Shown here in pieces: positions 35,135-43,329 of a stretch of 64,000 bases of DNA. The notes under the pieces are model-generated. The model was given only the letters and a program-made list of their open reading frames with translations. It did not search any database and was not told the origin of the DNA. The stretch spans positions 1-64,000 of the forward strand of contig NZ_NPEA01000008.1 of NCBI RefSeq assembly GCF_002812205.1. The letters run 5' to 3'. Made by a program: the position numbers and the translations under genes. This DNA comes from Leptospira neocaledonica. Lineage in GTDB: Bacteria > Spirochaetota > Leptospiria > Leptospirales > Leptospiraceae. Positions within the stretch are counted from its first letter, which is position 1; every line of letters starts with the position of its first letter.

Positions 35135-35767
35135 ATGGAATTTTTTCTCTACCTGATCTATTTAGTTATCACGTTAGTAGTCGTTTCCCTAGGAGACTAT
35201 TATTTCGGGCTCCTACATTTGAGCGGAAAGGATACTTTCGAAAAACAGGAACTTACGGATTGGGCGAGAATTATTCCTTCTAAGATCGTTTCCATTTTTG
35301 AATCCGCGGGAAGTTTACAATATGGACTTCTCGCATTCGGACTCTCCGCATTTTTTGCTTATGTCTGGACTTTAACCGGGGGCTTAATCGGTTCTCCACA
35401 TTATACGGATTCTTTTGGAAATTATTTCTTTCTGTCCTTTATCATGCCGGTACTTGTGCTTGCGTTTTACTCTTTTATTTCTTCCGAAATTTTAAGAGCG
35501 GCTAGGATTTCGAGAAATAGCGGATCTTTTTTAGCAAGACTACTTAACCAAGAAATTCCCCTACTTTCAGGGATCTTTATTTCAGTAATCGCTTCAAATC
35601 TGGCGGTTTATGGCCTCTACCATGAAATTTCCTTTTTATTCGTTCTTCCGAATGTATTGATCCTAATGGCCCTTCTTATCTTAAGATGGAATGGGAAGGT
35701 GAAATTCGGGGGAATTCGTGTGGACAGAGAGGAAGAAGAGGTGGAGGATTTGGGGGAAGATTCCTAA
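35135..35767 (+). CDS. Multi-pass membrane protein of unknown function
   Basis: This protein has 210 residues with about five hydrophobic helices, at both ends of which the chain is charged. It starts LYLIYLVITLVVVSLGDYYFG, and its last 20 residues are very acidic (DREEEEVEDLGEDS). It starts 1 nt after purH. I do not recognise the family. The acidic tail probably lies in the cytoplasm. It may be envelope-related because the next gene codes for an exported protein. Confidence 0.7.
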   Translation: MEFFLYLIYLVITLVVVSLGDYYFGLLHLSGKDTFEKQELTDWARIIPSKIVSIFESAGSLQYGLLAFGLSAFFAYVWTLTGGLIGSPHYTDSFGNYFFLSFIMPVLVLAFYSFISSEILRAARISRNSGSFLARLLNQEIPLLSGIFISVIASNLAVYGLYHEISFLFVLPNVLILMALLILRWNGKVKFGGIRVDREEEEVEDLGEDS

Positions 35768-35802
35768 TTCTTGTTCGGTTTTCTGCCGATAGTGTAAAGA
35801 GT

Positions 35803-36513
35803 ATGAAAGGGCAATCCATCTTCCTGTTCTTATTCTCCCTACTCCTTCCTTGGAGTTCCGTATTTTCTCAGTTTCCGGGAGATAATTCCAGAAATAACGG
35901 CTCCAAACCAACCTTAGACGGATTTGCAGAAGTCTCTTGGGAAGCATCCTATGGGCAAGTGCGGGATAAGTTTTTGTCCTTAGCTGCTAATCCACAGAGC
36001 GATGAAAAGATAGAAGTGGTCCATGAAGATAAGGAGAAGTCCTTACTCGTAAGAAGAAATGGGATTTTCTATTTATACCGTTTTTATTCCACTCCTAAAT
36101 TGGTCCTGGATTCCCGTCCGAAAGATAAGAACCAACCTCGTCCGGAAAAAGAAACTTCCCCTGATGAAGATGAACATTTAGAACCCGGTAAATTATTCTC
36201 TGTTGGAGTTTCCTTCCGTTATCTTCCAGGAAAAGACGTACAATCCAAACTGGAAAACAAGTATGGAAAACCTAAAAAAGAAACCCTGGATGATAAGAAG
36301 ATCGGGGGTGCTGTAATTTGGGAATTAACCGACGAAAGACAGGCACCTCCCGCTGGTGGATTCATTGTCCAATGGAAGGAAGCTTATAAAAAACAACCTT
36401 TTACCAGAAGAGTGGATTATTTCAGCTCCAAGGTAAAAGCGCAGATCGAAAAAGAATACAAAGAGTTCTTCTCCGCAGAAGAAATCAAAACTTTAAGAGA
36501 TCTAATCCCGTAA
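35803..36513 (+). CDS. Exported protein of unknown function
   Basis: The protein has 236 residues from ATG 35803; the frame upstream to 35686 overlaps the previous gene and is not used. A clear signal peptide (SIFLFLFSLLLPWSSVFSQ) is followed by a domain starting PTLDGFAEVSWEASYGQVRDKF. That opening is like periplasmic proteins measuring a stepwise relation to a template ('AEVSWEASYGQVRDKF' recurs in my memory of leptospiral hypotheticals only). A middle linker rich in Lys, Pro and Glu precedes a second mixed domain. No function is assigned. Confidence 0.68.
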   Translation: MKGQSIFLFLFSLLLPWSSVFSQFPGDNSRNNGSKPTLDGFAEVSWEASYGQVRDKFLSLAANPQSDEKIEVVHEDKEKSLLVRRNGIFYLYRFYSTPKLVLDSRPKDKNQPRPEKETSPDEDEHLEPGKLFSVGVSFRYLPGKDVQSKLENKYGKPKKETLDDKKIGGAVIWELTDERQAPPAGGFIVQWKEAYKKQPFTRRVDYFSSKVKAQIEKEYKEFFSAEEIKTLRDLIP

Positions 36514-36582
36514 GAAATCCTTGACCAAGGGCGCTTGAGGCCACCACTATCCAGAGAGATTCAAAATCTTTCGGAGCAAACC

Positions 36583-37227
36583 GTGGAATTATATTTAGAT
36601 ACAGCCAATGTGGACGAGATCAAGGAGATCGCGTCCTACGGTCTTTTGGACGGAGTTACTACAAACCCATCTCTCATTGCTAAATCGGGCCGTAATTTTA
36701 AAGAAGTGATCAAAGAGATCTGTGCGATTGTGCCAGGCCCTGTGAGTGCAGAAGTGATCGCAATCAAACACGAGGATATGCTGAAAGAAGCGGACGAATT
36801 AGTAAAGATCGCTCCGAACGTCGTCATCAAGGTTCCTCTTATTCCGGAAGGATTAAAAACCGTAGTAAAACTTACTGAGAAAGGAATTCCTACAAATGTA
36901 ACTCTTTGTTTTTCCGCTCCTCAGGCCCTTCTCGCTGCGAAAGCAGGAGCTACTTATATTTCTCCTTTTATCGGTCGTGTAGATGACACTTCTTGGGATG
37001 GAATGGAACTGATTTCCGAGATCAGAGAAATCTATGATAACTACGGTTATGAGACTAAGATCTTGGCTGCTTCTATCAGAGGACCTATGCATTTGAAAGA
37101 ATCCGCTCTTCGTGGAGCAGATTGTGCTACTATGCCGATTTCTGCCTATCAGCAGCTATTCAAACACCCACTCACCGATATCGGTTTGGAAAAATTCTTA
37201 GAAGACGCTAAAAAATTAAAGTGGTGA
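36583..37227 (+). CDS. tal: Transaldolase, small TalC/FSA type
   Basis: The protein has 214 residues from GTG 36583, which has GGAG about 6-7 nt upstream; a TTG at 36535 in frame is unlikely. [16 protein letters not shown] is the normal start of this family. The Schiff-base lysine is K83 in [45 protein letters not shown] spans the next barrel strands (about 100-130). It moves a dihydroxyacetone unit between sugar phosphates in the pentose phosphate path; some relatives act as fructose-6-phosphate aldolases. A strong terminator follows. Confidence 0.92.
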   Translation: MELYLDTANVDEIKEIASYGLLDGVTTNPSLIAKSGRNFKEVIKEICAIVPGPVSAEVIAIKHEDMLKEADELVKIAPNVVIKVPLIPEGLKTVVKLTEKGIPTNVTLCFSAPQALLAAKAGATYISPFIGRVDDTSWDGMELISEIREIYDNYGYETKILAASIRGPMHLKESALRGADCATMPISAYQQLFKHPLTDIGLEKFLEDAKKLKW

Positions 37228-37245
37228 TCTGACTTAAGCAAATTT

Positions 37246-37397
37246 TTCACACAGAGGCACAAAGCCTCAGAGTGACTTATGGAAAGGATACCTATAAGTT
37301 TAGGTATCCTTTTTTATTTGTTCGGTTTCTATAAATTTCCGGTTCGAAGACATAAAGGATCTTACATTCTCTGAGGCTCCGTGACTCTGTGTGGGAA
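37246..37397. repeat. Inverted CACACAGAG repeats flanking a terminator
   Basis: The left arm 37246-37272 and the right arm 37369-37397 are inverted copies matching at about 24 of 27 positions, with CACACAGAG and AGCCTCAGAG shared. The 96 nt between them contain the transaldolase terminator. The CACAGAG type of repeat is common in bacterial intergenic DNA as I recall it. The pair could form a long stem closing over the terminator. No transposase is present. Confidence 0.6.
37283..37316 (+). terminator. Intrinsic terminator of the transaldolase gene
   Basis: AAGGATACCTA (37284-37294), loop TAAGTT and TAGGTATCCTT (37301-37311) form a perfect 11-bp stem, extended by flanking A-T pairs and a T-run to 37315. 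It lies 56 nt after the stop codon. Confidence 0.85.
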
Positions 37398-37452
37398 TAA
37401 AACTCTGAGACTCTTCTTTCCTTTGCGGCTTCGCCTGACTTGACTGTCTTTC

Positions 37453-38487
37453 TTAAGGAAGTTTCTTCTTCCCAAGAAAATCATTCATTAAAATTTCAGA
37501 TTGTTCTAATATACAAAGTACACTTTGGTGGGAACCGTCGTAGTATAATTCGCAGGAACTGAGAGTATTCATATCTGCCGCAGTTGCACCATATTTGGAA
37601 GCTAACTCCTGTATTCTGGGCCACCAGGATTTTTCCAAACCTAATTCATAATAGCCCGCTCTGTATCCGGGGTATACTTTCGGCCAAATGAGATAGGTTT
37701 TTACACCATTCTGTTTTCCGAGTTTTAGGAATTCTTCCACAAAAAAATATTCGATCTCGCCTGGAGTAAAACCAGAAAGATAAATACTTTTTAATCTTAG
37801 AGCGTCTTTTTCTAATTTTTTAGGATTATTACTAACGCTCGCGTAAGCAAGTTGTTCTCCGTTTCCTAATTCCAAAATCAAATTTTCATGATTTTGTTCC
37901 GGTTTGTATAATTTCAGTTTTTTTGAAGTAAGCCTAGACCAGAATAACTTGAAACCAGGTTTAATCTTTCGGATAGAAAAGAACTTTTCTTTCAAAATTT
38001 CCAATTTGTCCGAAGTGGAGAATTGGTCCCAATACGTTTTTCTGAACTCTTCGTCTGCTCCTAATCTTAAAAAAGGTTCGTATAATAACCCCTTGGAATC
38101 ATCGAAACCTTCTGGACTAACCACATAAAATGCAACCTTAGGCTTAATTCCAGATTCTAAAATTTTACGAAACCAGTAGAAACCGTAAGCAGGAACCGCC
38201 TGCGGACCTGAAAAATTATACACCGCCCAATCATTCTGGATAGATGCAGGGAGAGTTTTCACAGAATACGGATATGCCCGGGAATCTCCAAACGCAAGGG
38301 CTAAGTTCTTTTTGGAAAGAGATTCATCCTTTTGCAATTTTTCGAATAGATGTCTTCTTTGGGCATAATAGACAGGATTTCCTTCCTGGTAAAAAGAAGT
38401 TTGGAAGAAGTCCAAAAGAAAAATTTTATCCGCAAAGAATAGAACGATTAGGAAGAGTAAAGGAAGATAGATATATTTCTTTTTCAT
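37453..38487 (-). CDS. DUF1574-type SGNH-like protein, partner of MBOAT (copy 2)
   Basis: This protein has 344 residues. One membrane helix (IYLPLLFLIVLFFADKIF, about 5-22) precedes an extracytoplasmic domain. The SGNH-like block I reads FGDSRAYPY (about 66-74), and the C-terminal block reads YYDGSHQS with an Asp-x-x-His arrangement, so a Ser-Asp-His triad is likely. It resembles copy 1 (6722-7816) in length, layout and spacing of motifs. It lies 8 nt downstream of an MBOAT gene. The likely job is transfer of acyl groups onto a surface polymer in the periplasm; the polymer is unknown. Confidence 0.77.
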   Translation of the reverse strand: MKKKYIYLPLLFLIVLFFADKIFLLDFFQTSFYQEGNPVYYAQRRHLFEKLQKDESLSKKNLALAFGDSRAYPYSVKTLPASIQNDWAVYNFSGPQAVPAYGFYWFRKILESGIKPKVAFYVVSPEGFDDSKGLLYEPFLRLGADEEFRKTYWDQFSTSDKLEILKEKFFSIRKIKPGFKLFWSRLTSKKLKLYKPEQNHENLILELGNGEQLAYASVSNNPKKLEKDALRLKSIYLSGFTPGEIEYFFVEEFLKLGKQNGVKTYLIWPKVYPGYRAGYYELGLEKSWWPRIQELASKYGATAADMNTLSSCELYYDGSHQSVLCILEQSEILMNDFLGKKKLP

Positions 38488-38495
38488 ACTATTTC

Positions 38496-39905
38496 TCAGA
38501 ATTGTCCGTAAAAGAAATCTGCATTTCCGCTAGGTAGGGCGAGTAAAACCAAGATCCATACAATAGGAAGAAATGCAGTCTTCCATTTGAGACCGACCTT
38601 AAATTTTTCAGGCCATTCTTCCGTAGAATGGAATAAGATCGCGACCAAAAGTGCAAAAATACAAGGTTCCATATTCGGGAAAGCTACTCCATTCGACCAT
38701 ACGAATATTCTTTGTACTGCAGCCACTGCAGATCCAAAATCAGGAGTAAAAAATAAAATCCAAGAAATACTATATATATTTAAAACGAACAAATAAGTGA
38801 TCGTTTGTTTTACATACGGGATTTCTGGTAATATTTTGATATTTAAATCTTTTAAAACTCTTTCGATTGAGAGATATAATCCAGTTAGAACTCCCCAAAG
38901 AAGATAATTCAAATTGGCTCCATGCCAAAGGCCACCCAATCCAAAGGCTAACATATAATTAAAACAAGTGCGAAAGGTTCCACTTCTGGATCCGCCTAGA
39001 GGAATGTACAAATAGTCTCTGATCCAAAAAGAGAAGGTTAAATGCCATCTTCTCCAAAAATCCCCAAAACCACTAAAGAAGAATGGAGCCTTGAAGTTTT
39101 GAGGAAGAGTAAATCCTAAAAGTTTTCCCATCCCTCTTGCAATATCAGTTAGTCCTGAAAAATCCAAATACAGATAGATCGCAAAGAAATACACAGTGCT
39201 TAAAAGTGCTGCCCCAGAAAAAGCGGAAGTCTCTGCAAATACTTGAAATATAGATCCTGACATCAAAACGGAAACTACGGACTTTTTAAAAAGACCGATT
39301 ACAACTAACCATAATCCGTCCACCATATCCTCTTTTTCCATTTTAGGAGAATCGAACTGGGTAGCCACATCGTTAAATCTTAATATAGGACCTGCGATCA
39401 TCACTGGGAAAAGGAAAATATAGGAAGTCAGTTTCCAAAACCCGATCTCTTCTGTGATCATTCCTTTTTTCTTATCCACCAGAAGAGAGATAAATTGGAA
39501 TGTATAATAACTGATGGTTAAAGGAAGAACTACTTCGAATCCCGCCCAGTCCAAAGACTTGGAAAGTATCCCATCCAAACTGACCTTATTTTGGAAATCA
39601 GGAATTCCTAAGAATATACCGACCAGGTCTGCGAAAAAATAGAAGTATTTAAAAAAAGCTAAATTAAGAACATTAAATCCTATGGAAACCGGCAAGAACC
39701 ACTTTTTTGCAAAGAAAAACCGCAGGAATATCCAATTGATACTTACCACAAGGATCAGATGGAATAAAAACTTCCATGAGGAGAATGTGTAGAATAAAGC
39801 GGAACTTAAGATTAGAAAATATTTTTTCCATCGATCCGGAAGATTCCAATACACCAGAAATACTAGGCAGAAAAAAAATAAAAATTCTAAACTGGTAAAA
39901 TTCAT
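38496..39905 (-). CDS. MBOAT-family membrane O-acyltransferase (copy 2)
   Basis: The protein has 469 residues from ATG 39905, whose ATGA overlaps the stop of the pseudouridine synthase gene; GGAG lies 5 nt before it. MNFTSLEFLFFFCLVFLVYWNLP-like opening, FPVMIAGPILRFNDVA, DFSGLTDIARGMGKLLGF, WRRWHLTFSFWIRDYLYIPLGGS and the histidine in GGLWHGANLNYL are all family marks. It carries acyl groups across the inner membrane for the SGNH-like protein encoded next. It is a diverged paralogue of copy 1 at 7830-9329. Confidence 0.9.
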   Translation of the reverse strand: MNFTSLEFLFFFCLVFLVYWNLPDRWKKYFLILSSALFYTFSSWKFLFHLILVVSINWIFLRFFFAKKWFLPVSIGFNVLNLAFFKYFYFFADLVGIFLGIPDFQNKVSLDGILSKSLDWAGFEVVLPLTISYYTFQFISLLVDKKKGMITEEIGFWKLTSYIFLFPVMIAGPILRFNDVATQFDSPKMEKEDMVDGLWLVVIGLFKKSVVSVLMSGSIFQVFAETSAFSGAALLSTVYFFAIYLYLDFSGLTDIARGMGKLLGFTLPQNFKAPFFFSGFGDFWRRWHLTFSFWIRDYLYIPLGGSRSGTFRTCFNYMLAFGLGGLWHGANLNYLLWGVLTGLYLSIERVLKDLNIKILPEIPYVKQTITYLFVLNIYSISWILFFTPDFGSAVAAVQRIFVWSNGVAFPNMEPCIFALLVAILFHSTEEWPEKFKVGLKWKTAFLPIVWILVLLALPSGNADFFYGQF

Positions 39906-40672
39906 GGTCTCCAAACTTTAGGATCCAGTAAGACAAACTTACCTTCTCCGATTTTCAATTTTTCTAAAGAAAGTTTTCCGATCCGTATTCTTTGTAGATC
40001 GATCACTCTAGCACCGAGTATCGAAAACATCCTACGGATTTGGCGTTTTCTTCCCTGTTTTAAGATTACTCTAAACTTAGAAGATCCTTCTCCTTTTGTT
40101 AAGGATGTAACCTTCTCTGCTTTTAAAAATTCGCCCTCATCCATAAATCCCTTAGTGAATCTATCCTTCACTTCCTTTGGATCCAATTCATCTTCCAAGA
40201 CTACTTCGTATTCCTTTTCGGAACCTTCGGATGGATGTGTAATTTCTTGGACTAAATTTCCTTGGTCTGATAAAAGAAGAAGTCCCCTTGAATCCAGGTC
40301 CAATCTTCCTGCGATAAATAGTTTACCGTATTTTTTAGGGAGTAATTCAAAAACTGTATTAGAATGAAAACGATCGCTATGAGAGCAAAGAAAACCTTTC
40401 GGTTTATTTAATGCCAAGAATATAGCTTCCGTAGGCGGTTCTAATTTTTTATTTCCTACCTGAACAGAGTCCAAACCTACTTTAATTCTGGTGCTCAGGT
40501 TCTTTTCAATAGAACCATTGACTCTTACTTTTCCGGAAAGAACCAATTCTTCGACCTTTCTGCGCGAACCAAGACCGCAGTCAGAGAGAAACCGATTGAT
40601 TCGGATCTCCTTTTGGGGTTTTTCCCCTTTTTTCACTTTTGCGATATTTTCGCTCAAACTATCTCCTGGCAT
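39902..40672 (-). CDS. Pseudouridine synthase, RsuA/RluB family
   Basis: This protein has 256 residues. An S4 RNA-binding domain comes first (IRINRFLSDCGLGSRRKVEELVLSGKVRVNG over residues about 23-53). The synthase domain follows, with LNKPKGFLCSH and the catalytic aspartate in GRLDLDSRGLLLLS. QGRKRQIRRMF is the conserved C-terminal motif. It changes uridine to pseudouridine in rRNA. RsuA, RluB, RluE and RluF cannot be told apart with confidence. The MBOAT gene overlaps its last 4 nt, probably for coupled expression. It is divergent from lipA. Confidence 0.9.
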   Translation of the reverse strand: MPGDSLSENIAKVKKGEKPQKEIRINRFLSDCGLGSRRKVEELVLSGKVRVNGSIEKNLSTRIKVGLDSVQVGNKKLEPPTEAIFLALNKPKGFLCSHSDRFHSNTVFELLPKKYGKLFIAGRLDLDSRGLLLLSDQGNLVQEITHPSEGSEKEYEVVLEDELDPKEVKDRFTKGFMDEGEFLKAEKVTSLTKGEGSSKFRVILKQGRKRQIRRMFSILGARVIDLQRIRIGKLSLEKLKIGEGKFVLLDPKVWRP

Positions 40673-40760
40673 TGGCCGATCCCTCCAGAATCATGGACCC
40701 GCCTGTTTCCGGCTACCCAAAACACTTGACTCTTTAGAGACTCGGGCGGAGGCTTTAAGG

Positions 40761-41666
40761 GTGAATCCTCTCAAAAAGAAGCCCAGATCCAATGCTTACC
40801 AACCCGCTCCCGAAAAACCGGATTGGTTAAAGGTAAGGCTTCCTTTCCGTGAAAAGGAAAATCCGGTCGATTTAGTCCGTAATTCTGTAGAGGGAGGAAA
40901 ACTCAACACTGTATGCGAAAGCGCTTCTTGTCCTAACCTGAATCATTGTTGGTCCAGAAAAACTGCCACCTATATGCTCGCAGGAGATATCTGTACGAGA
41001 CGTTGTTCCTATTGTGATGTTGCTTTCGGAAAACCGTTGGCATTAGATCCGGAAGAACCATTAAGGGTGGCAGAATCCGCAAAGGCCTTGGGTCTTAAGC
41101 ATGTAGTCATCACATCGGTAAACAGAGACGATTTATCTGATGGAGGAGCTTCTCATTATAAAAAAACCGTAGAGCTGATCCGAGAAAGACTGCCCGAATG
41201 CAAAATTGAAATTTTAGTACCAGACTTCAAAATGAGGGAAGAAAATCTAGAGATCGTCTATTCTTCCAAGCCGGACATATTCAATCATAACCTGGAAACT
41301 GTAGAGAGATTATTTCCTACTGTAGCCCCTGCTAAAAAATACGAACGATCTTTGGATGTTCTGGAGCACGCATCCGGGAAAGGATTTTTAACTAAAAGTG
41401 GATTGATACTAGGACTCGGAGAAACCTTAGAAGAAGTCCATCAAACATTAAAAGACCTCAGATCCGTAGGCGTACAAATGGTTACTCTTGGACAATATCT
41501 GCAACCAACTCCAACACATCTTCCAGTGAGCGAGTATATTCGTCCTGAAGTATTCAAAGATCTGAAAGAATTCGGAAAAGCCCTAGGATTCAGAACAGTA
41601 TTCTCTGGACCATTGGTCAGAAGTTCTTATCACGCGGACGAGCAAGTGCCGTGGTTCGAAAATTAA
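40761..41666 (+). CDS. lipA: Lipoyl synthase
   Basis: The protein has 301 residues from GTG 40761, which has GGAGG 8 nt upstream. The frame is open far upstream but runs antisense into the pseudouridine synthase gene. The LipA-specific auxiliary cluster motif CX4CX5C is CESASCPNLNHC, and the radical SAM CX3CX2C is CTRRCSYC. GQYLQPTPTHLPVSEY and the final RSSYHA serine motif complete the family pattern. It inserts two sulfurs into octanoyl groups on lipoyl domains in the cytoplasm. lipB is not in view. Confidence 0.95.
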   Translation: MNPLKKKPRSNAYQPAPEKPDWLKVRLPFREKENPVDLVRNSVEGGKLNTVCESASCPNLNHCWSRKTATYMLAGDICTRRCSYCDVAFGKPLALDPEEPLRVAESAKALGLKHVVITSVNRDDLSDGGASHYKKTVELIRERLPECKIEILVPDFKMREENLEIVYSSKPDIFNHNLETVERLFPTVAPAKKYERSLDVLEHASGKGFLTKSGLILGLGETLEEVHQTLKDLRSVGVQMVTLGQYLQPTPTHLPVSEYIRPEVFKDLKEFGKALGFRTVFSGPLVRSSYHADEQVPWFEN

Positions 41667-41989
41667 AAAGACTCAAAGACAAATTTCCGGAAATCCCGGA
41701 TACTGGAGAGATGAAAAAGATCATCTTCCATTCTATTCTATCGTATCTTTCCAAACAAGATGGTCATGTTTCCAAAATGGAGATCAAAGACGTTCTATTT
41801 GATTCCATTAGTTTGATCCCCGGCTTCCGAGTAGAATGGGGAGAGATCCAAAAATTCGGTAAAAGTAAACTGCTAGTAAATTATAAAGATAAGGTTCTAG
41901 TTTTGGATCTAGAAGAAATTTCAAATATGATCCTAAAACTCTGGGATCATTATTTAGATACTCATCCGCATCATAAGTCTCATAAATAG
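41651..41989 (+). CDS. Hypothetical protein after lipA
   Basis: This protein has 112 residues from GTG 41651, overlapping the end of lipA by 16 nt. It is basic at the N-terminus and then mixed helix and strand (IIFHSILSYLSKQDGHVSKM, RVEWGEIQKFGKSKLLVNYK). I do not recognise a family. The overlap and terminator after it make it the last gene of a lipA unit. Confidence 0.6.
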   Translation: MVRKLKRLKDKFPEIPDTGEMKKIIFHSILSYLSKQDGHVSKMEIKDVLFDSISLIPGFRVEWGEIQKFGKSKLLVNYKDKVLVLDLEEISNMILKLWDHYLDTHPHHKSHK

Positions 41990-42028
41990 AAAAACCCGAG
42001 CTGCCTTTCGGACAACCCGGGGTTTTTC
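41990..42028. terminator. Bidirectional terminator between lipA unit and FecR gene
   Basis: AAAAACCC (41990-41997) pairs with GGGTTTTT (42020-42027), with a smaller imperfect inner stem. The two genes are convergent and each strand gives a T-run, so it can stop transcription both ways. Confidence 0.78.
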
Positions 42029-42048
42029 CACCTATTTAAGCCTGTGGA

Positions 42049-43230
42049 TTAGTTTTCGGACTTAGTTTGGAAGTCGTAGATAACTTCTTTTACATCATCC
42101 TGATTGATCTTCTTAATACCGTCTTCGGTATGGACGATCATGGTACTACCTTGCTGGTCTACAATCGCCCCGATGATGGTAGTTTTTCCATCAGCCAGTA
42201 CGATTTTTTCCAGTTTCTCGTAGTAGTTTACAAGATCCTTATTGGTTTTCAGGTTTTTAGGAGCAGAAACAAGAACGTTCTTGAATCTTTTCAACTCGTC
42301 TGCCTGACGCTTAGCTAATTCTTCTTCGATTTTCTTTCTCTCAGCTTCATTAGCAGCGTTAGTAGCTTCGTCTACTTTTCCGGATTTAGGATCGATATTC
42401 AGTTTTACTAATTTATCGGTAGTGTCTTTGTCCAGAGTAACGATAGTTCTGATCTCTTCTTCTTCGGTTTTAGAAACTCCAGAGCCGCTCAGTTTAGTAA
42501 CTGCTTTTGGAATATCTTTCTCCAAAGTAGCATCTAGCTTAGTAAGTTCTTTCTCACCGAATTTTTTATCAGGAGCTTTTACTATGGAAGACTCGTCTTT
42601 TTCTAAGATAACTTCAGATTTATCCAGGGAAGCTTTGATCTTTTGTAATTCTGCATTCGCAGAAATTTCTTCTGCACTTGCACCTTCCAGAGCACGAACT
42701 CTTGGAGATACTGCAACGGATCCTTCTAATACTTTTACGACGGATCTGTCGTTTTTAGTACGATCCACGACGAAAGAAGTTCCTCTAACTCCCGCGATTG
42801 CGGTCGGAGTTACTACGGAGAACTGATCGTCTTTGCTTGCTTTATTTACTTTAGCGAAAACTTTTCCGGAAACTAAGGACAGTCTAGTGTCAGTGTTTCC
42901 TTGGGTATTCAAAGCGAGAGCGGAGAATTCCAAGCTGGACTTTTCAGCCAAACGAATGGCAGAACCGTCGGAGAATTGGATATCAACTTTTGCTTTTGCC
43001 TTGGTTTCAATTTTGTCCCCTTCTTTCAGGACTGTTCCAAGACTAGCTTTGTCTTCAGTTAAATCAGCGTGTTGGATTTTTGCTTCCCCTACGCTAAATA
43101 CTACGATTGCCGATGGTTGGCTCTGTTTTGCGTTCGCGGAATCCGCGTTCTCCGCAGGCTTTTTACAAGCTCCGGATGTCAACAGACCGACCACTAGGAC
43201 GGCTGATGCAACGGAAATGACTTTATTCAT
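42049..43230 (-). CDS. FecR-domain lipoprotein
   Basis: This protein has 393 residues. The signal peptide ends near C22 (LLTSGAC), a lipobox-type site. Residues about 42-165 form a FecR domain: VFSVGEAKIQHAD, GTVLKEGDKIETKAKAKVDIQFSDGSAIRLAEKS in two strands, then VSGKVFAKVNK and AIAGVRGTSFVVD. The remainder is Lys/Glu-rich helix with KKIEEELAKRQADELKRFKN. Unlike true FecR it has no membrane helix for sigma-factor signalling, and no sigma factor is adjacent. It is probably an outer-membrane or periplasmic scaffold. Confidence 0.83.
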   Translation of the reverse strand: MNKVISVASAVLVVGLLTSGACKKPAENADSANAKQSQPSAIVVFSVGEAKIQHADLTEDKASLGTVLKEGDKIETKAKAKVDIQFSDGSAIRLAEKSSLEFSALALNTQGNTDTRLSLVSGKVFAKVNKASKDDQFSVVTPTAIAGVRGTSFVVDRTKNDRSVVKVLEGSVAVSPRVRALEGASAEEISANAELQKIKASLDKSEVILEKDESSIVKAPDKKFGEKELTKLDATLEKDIPKAVTKLSGSGVSKTEEEEIRTIVTLDKDTTDKLVKLNIDPKSGKVDEATNAANEAERKKIEEELAKRQADELKRFKNVLVSAPKNLKTNKDLVNYYEKLEKIVLADGKTTIIGAIVDQQGSTMIVHTEDGIKKINQDDVKEVIYDFQTKSEN

Positions 43231-43329
43231 ACCCCTATCCTTCTTTGATCGAGATTAATCTGGACCACGGTGGAGGCAGTCCGATCTATATTGGGTTAAC
43301 ATCTATGGATTTGGGATTTTCAATTTATT

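Noticed and set aside
40491..40760. 90-codon N-terminal extension of lipA
   Set aside because: The extension is antisense to the pseudouridine synthase gene; GTG 40761 has a good ribosome site and gives the normal LipA length.
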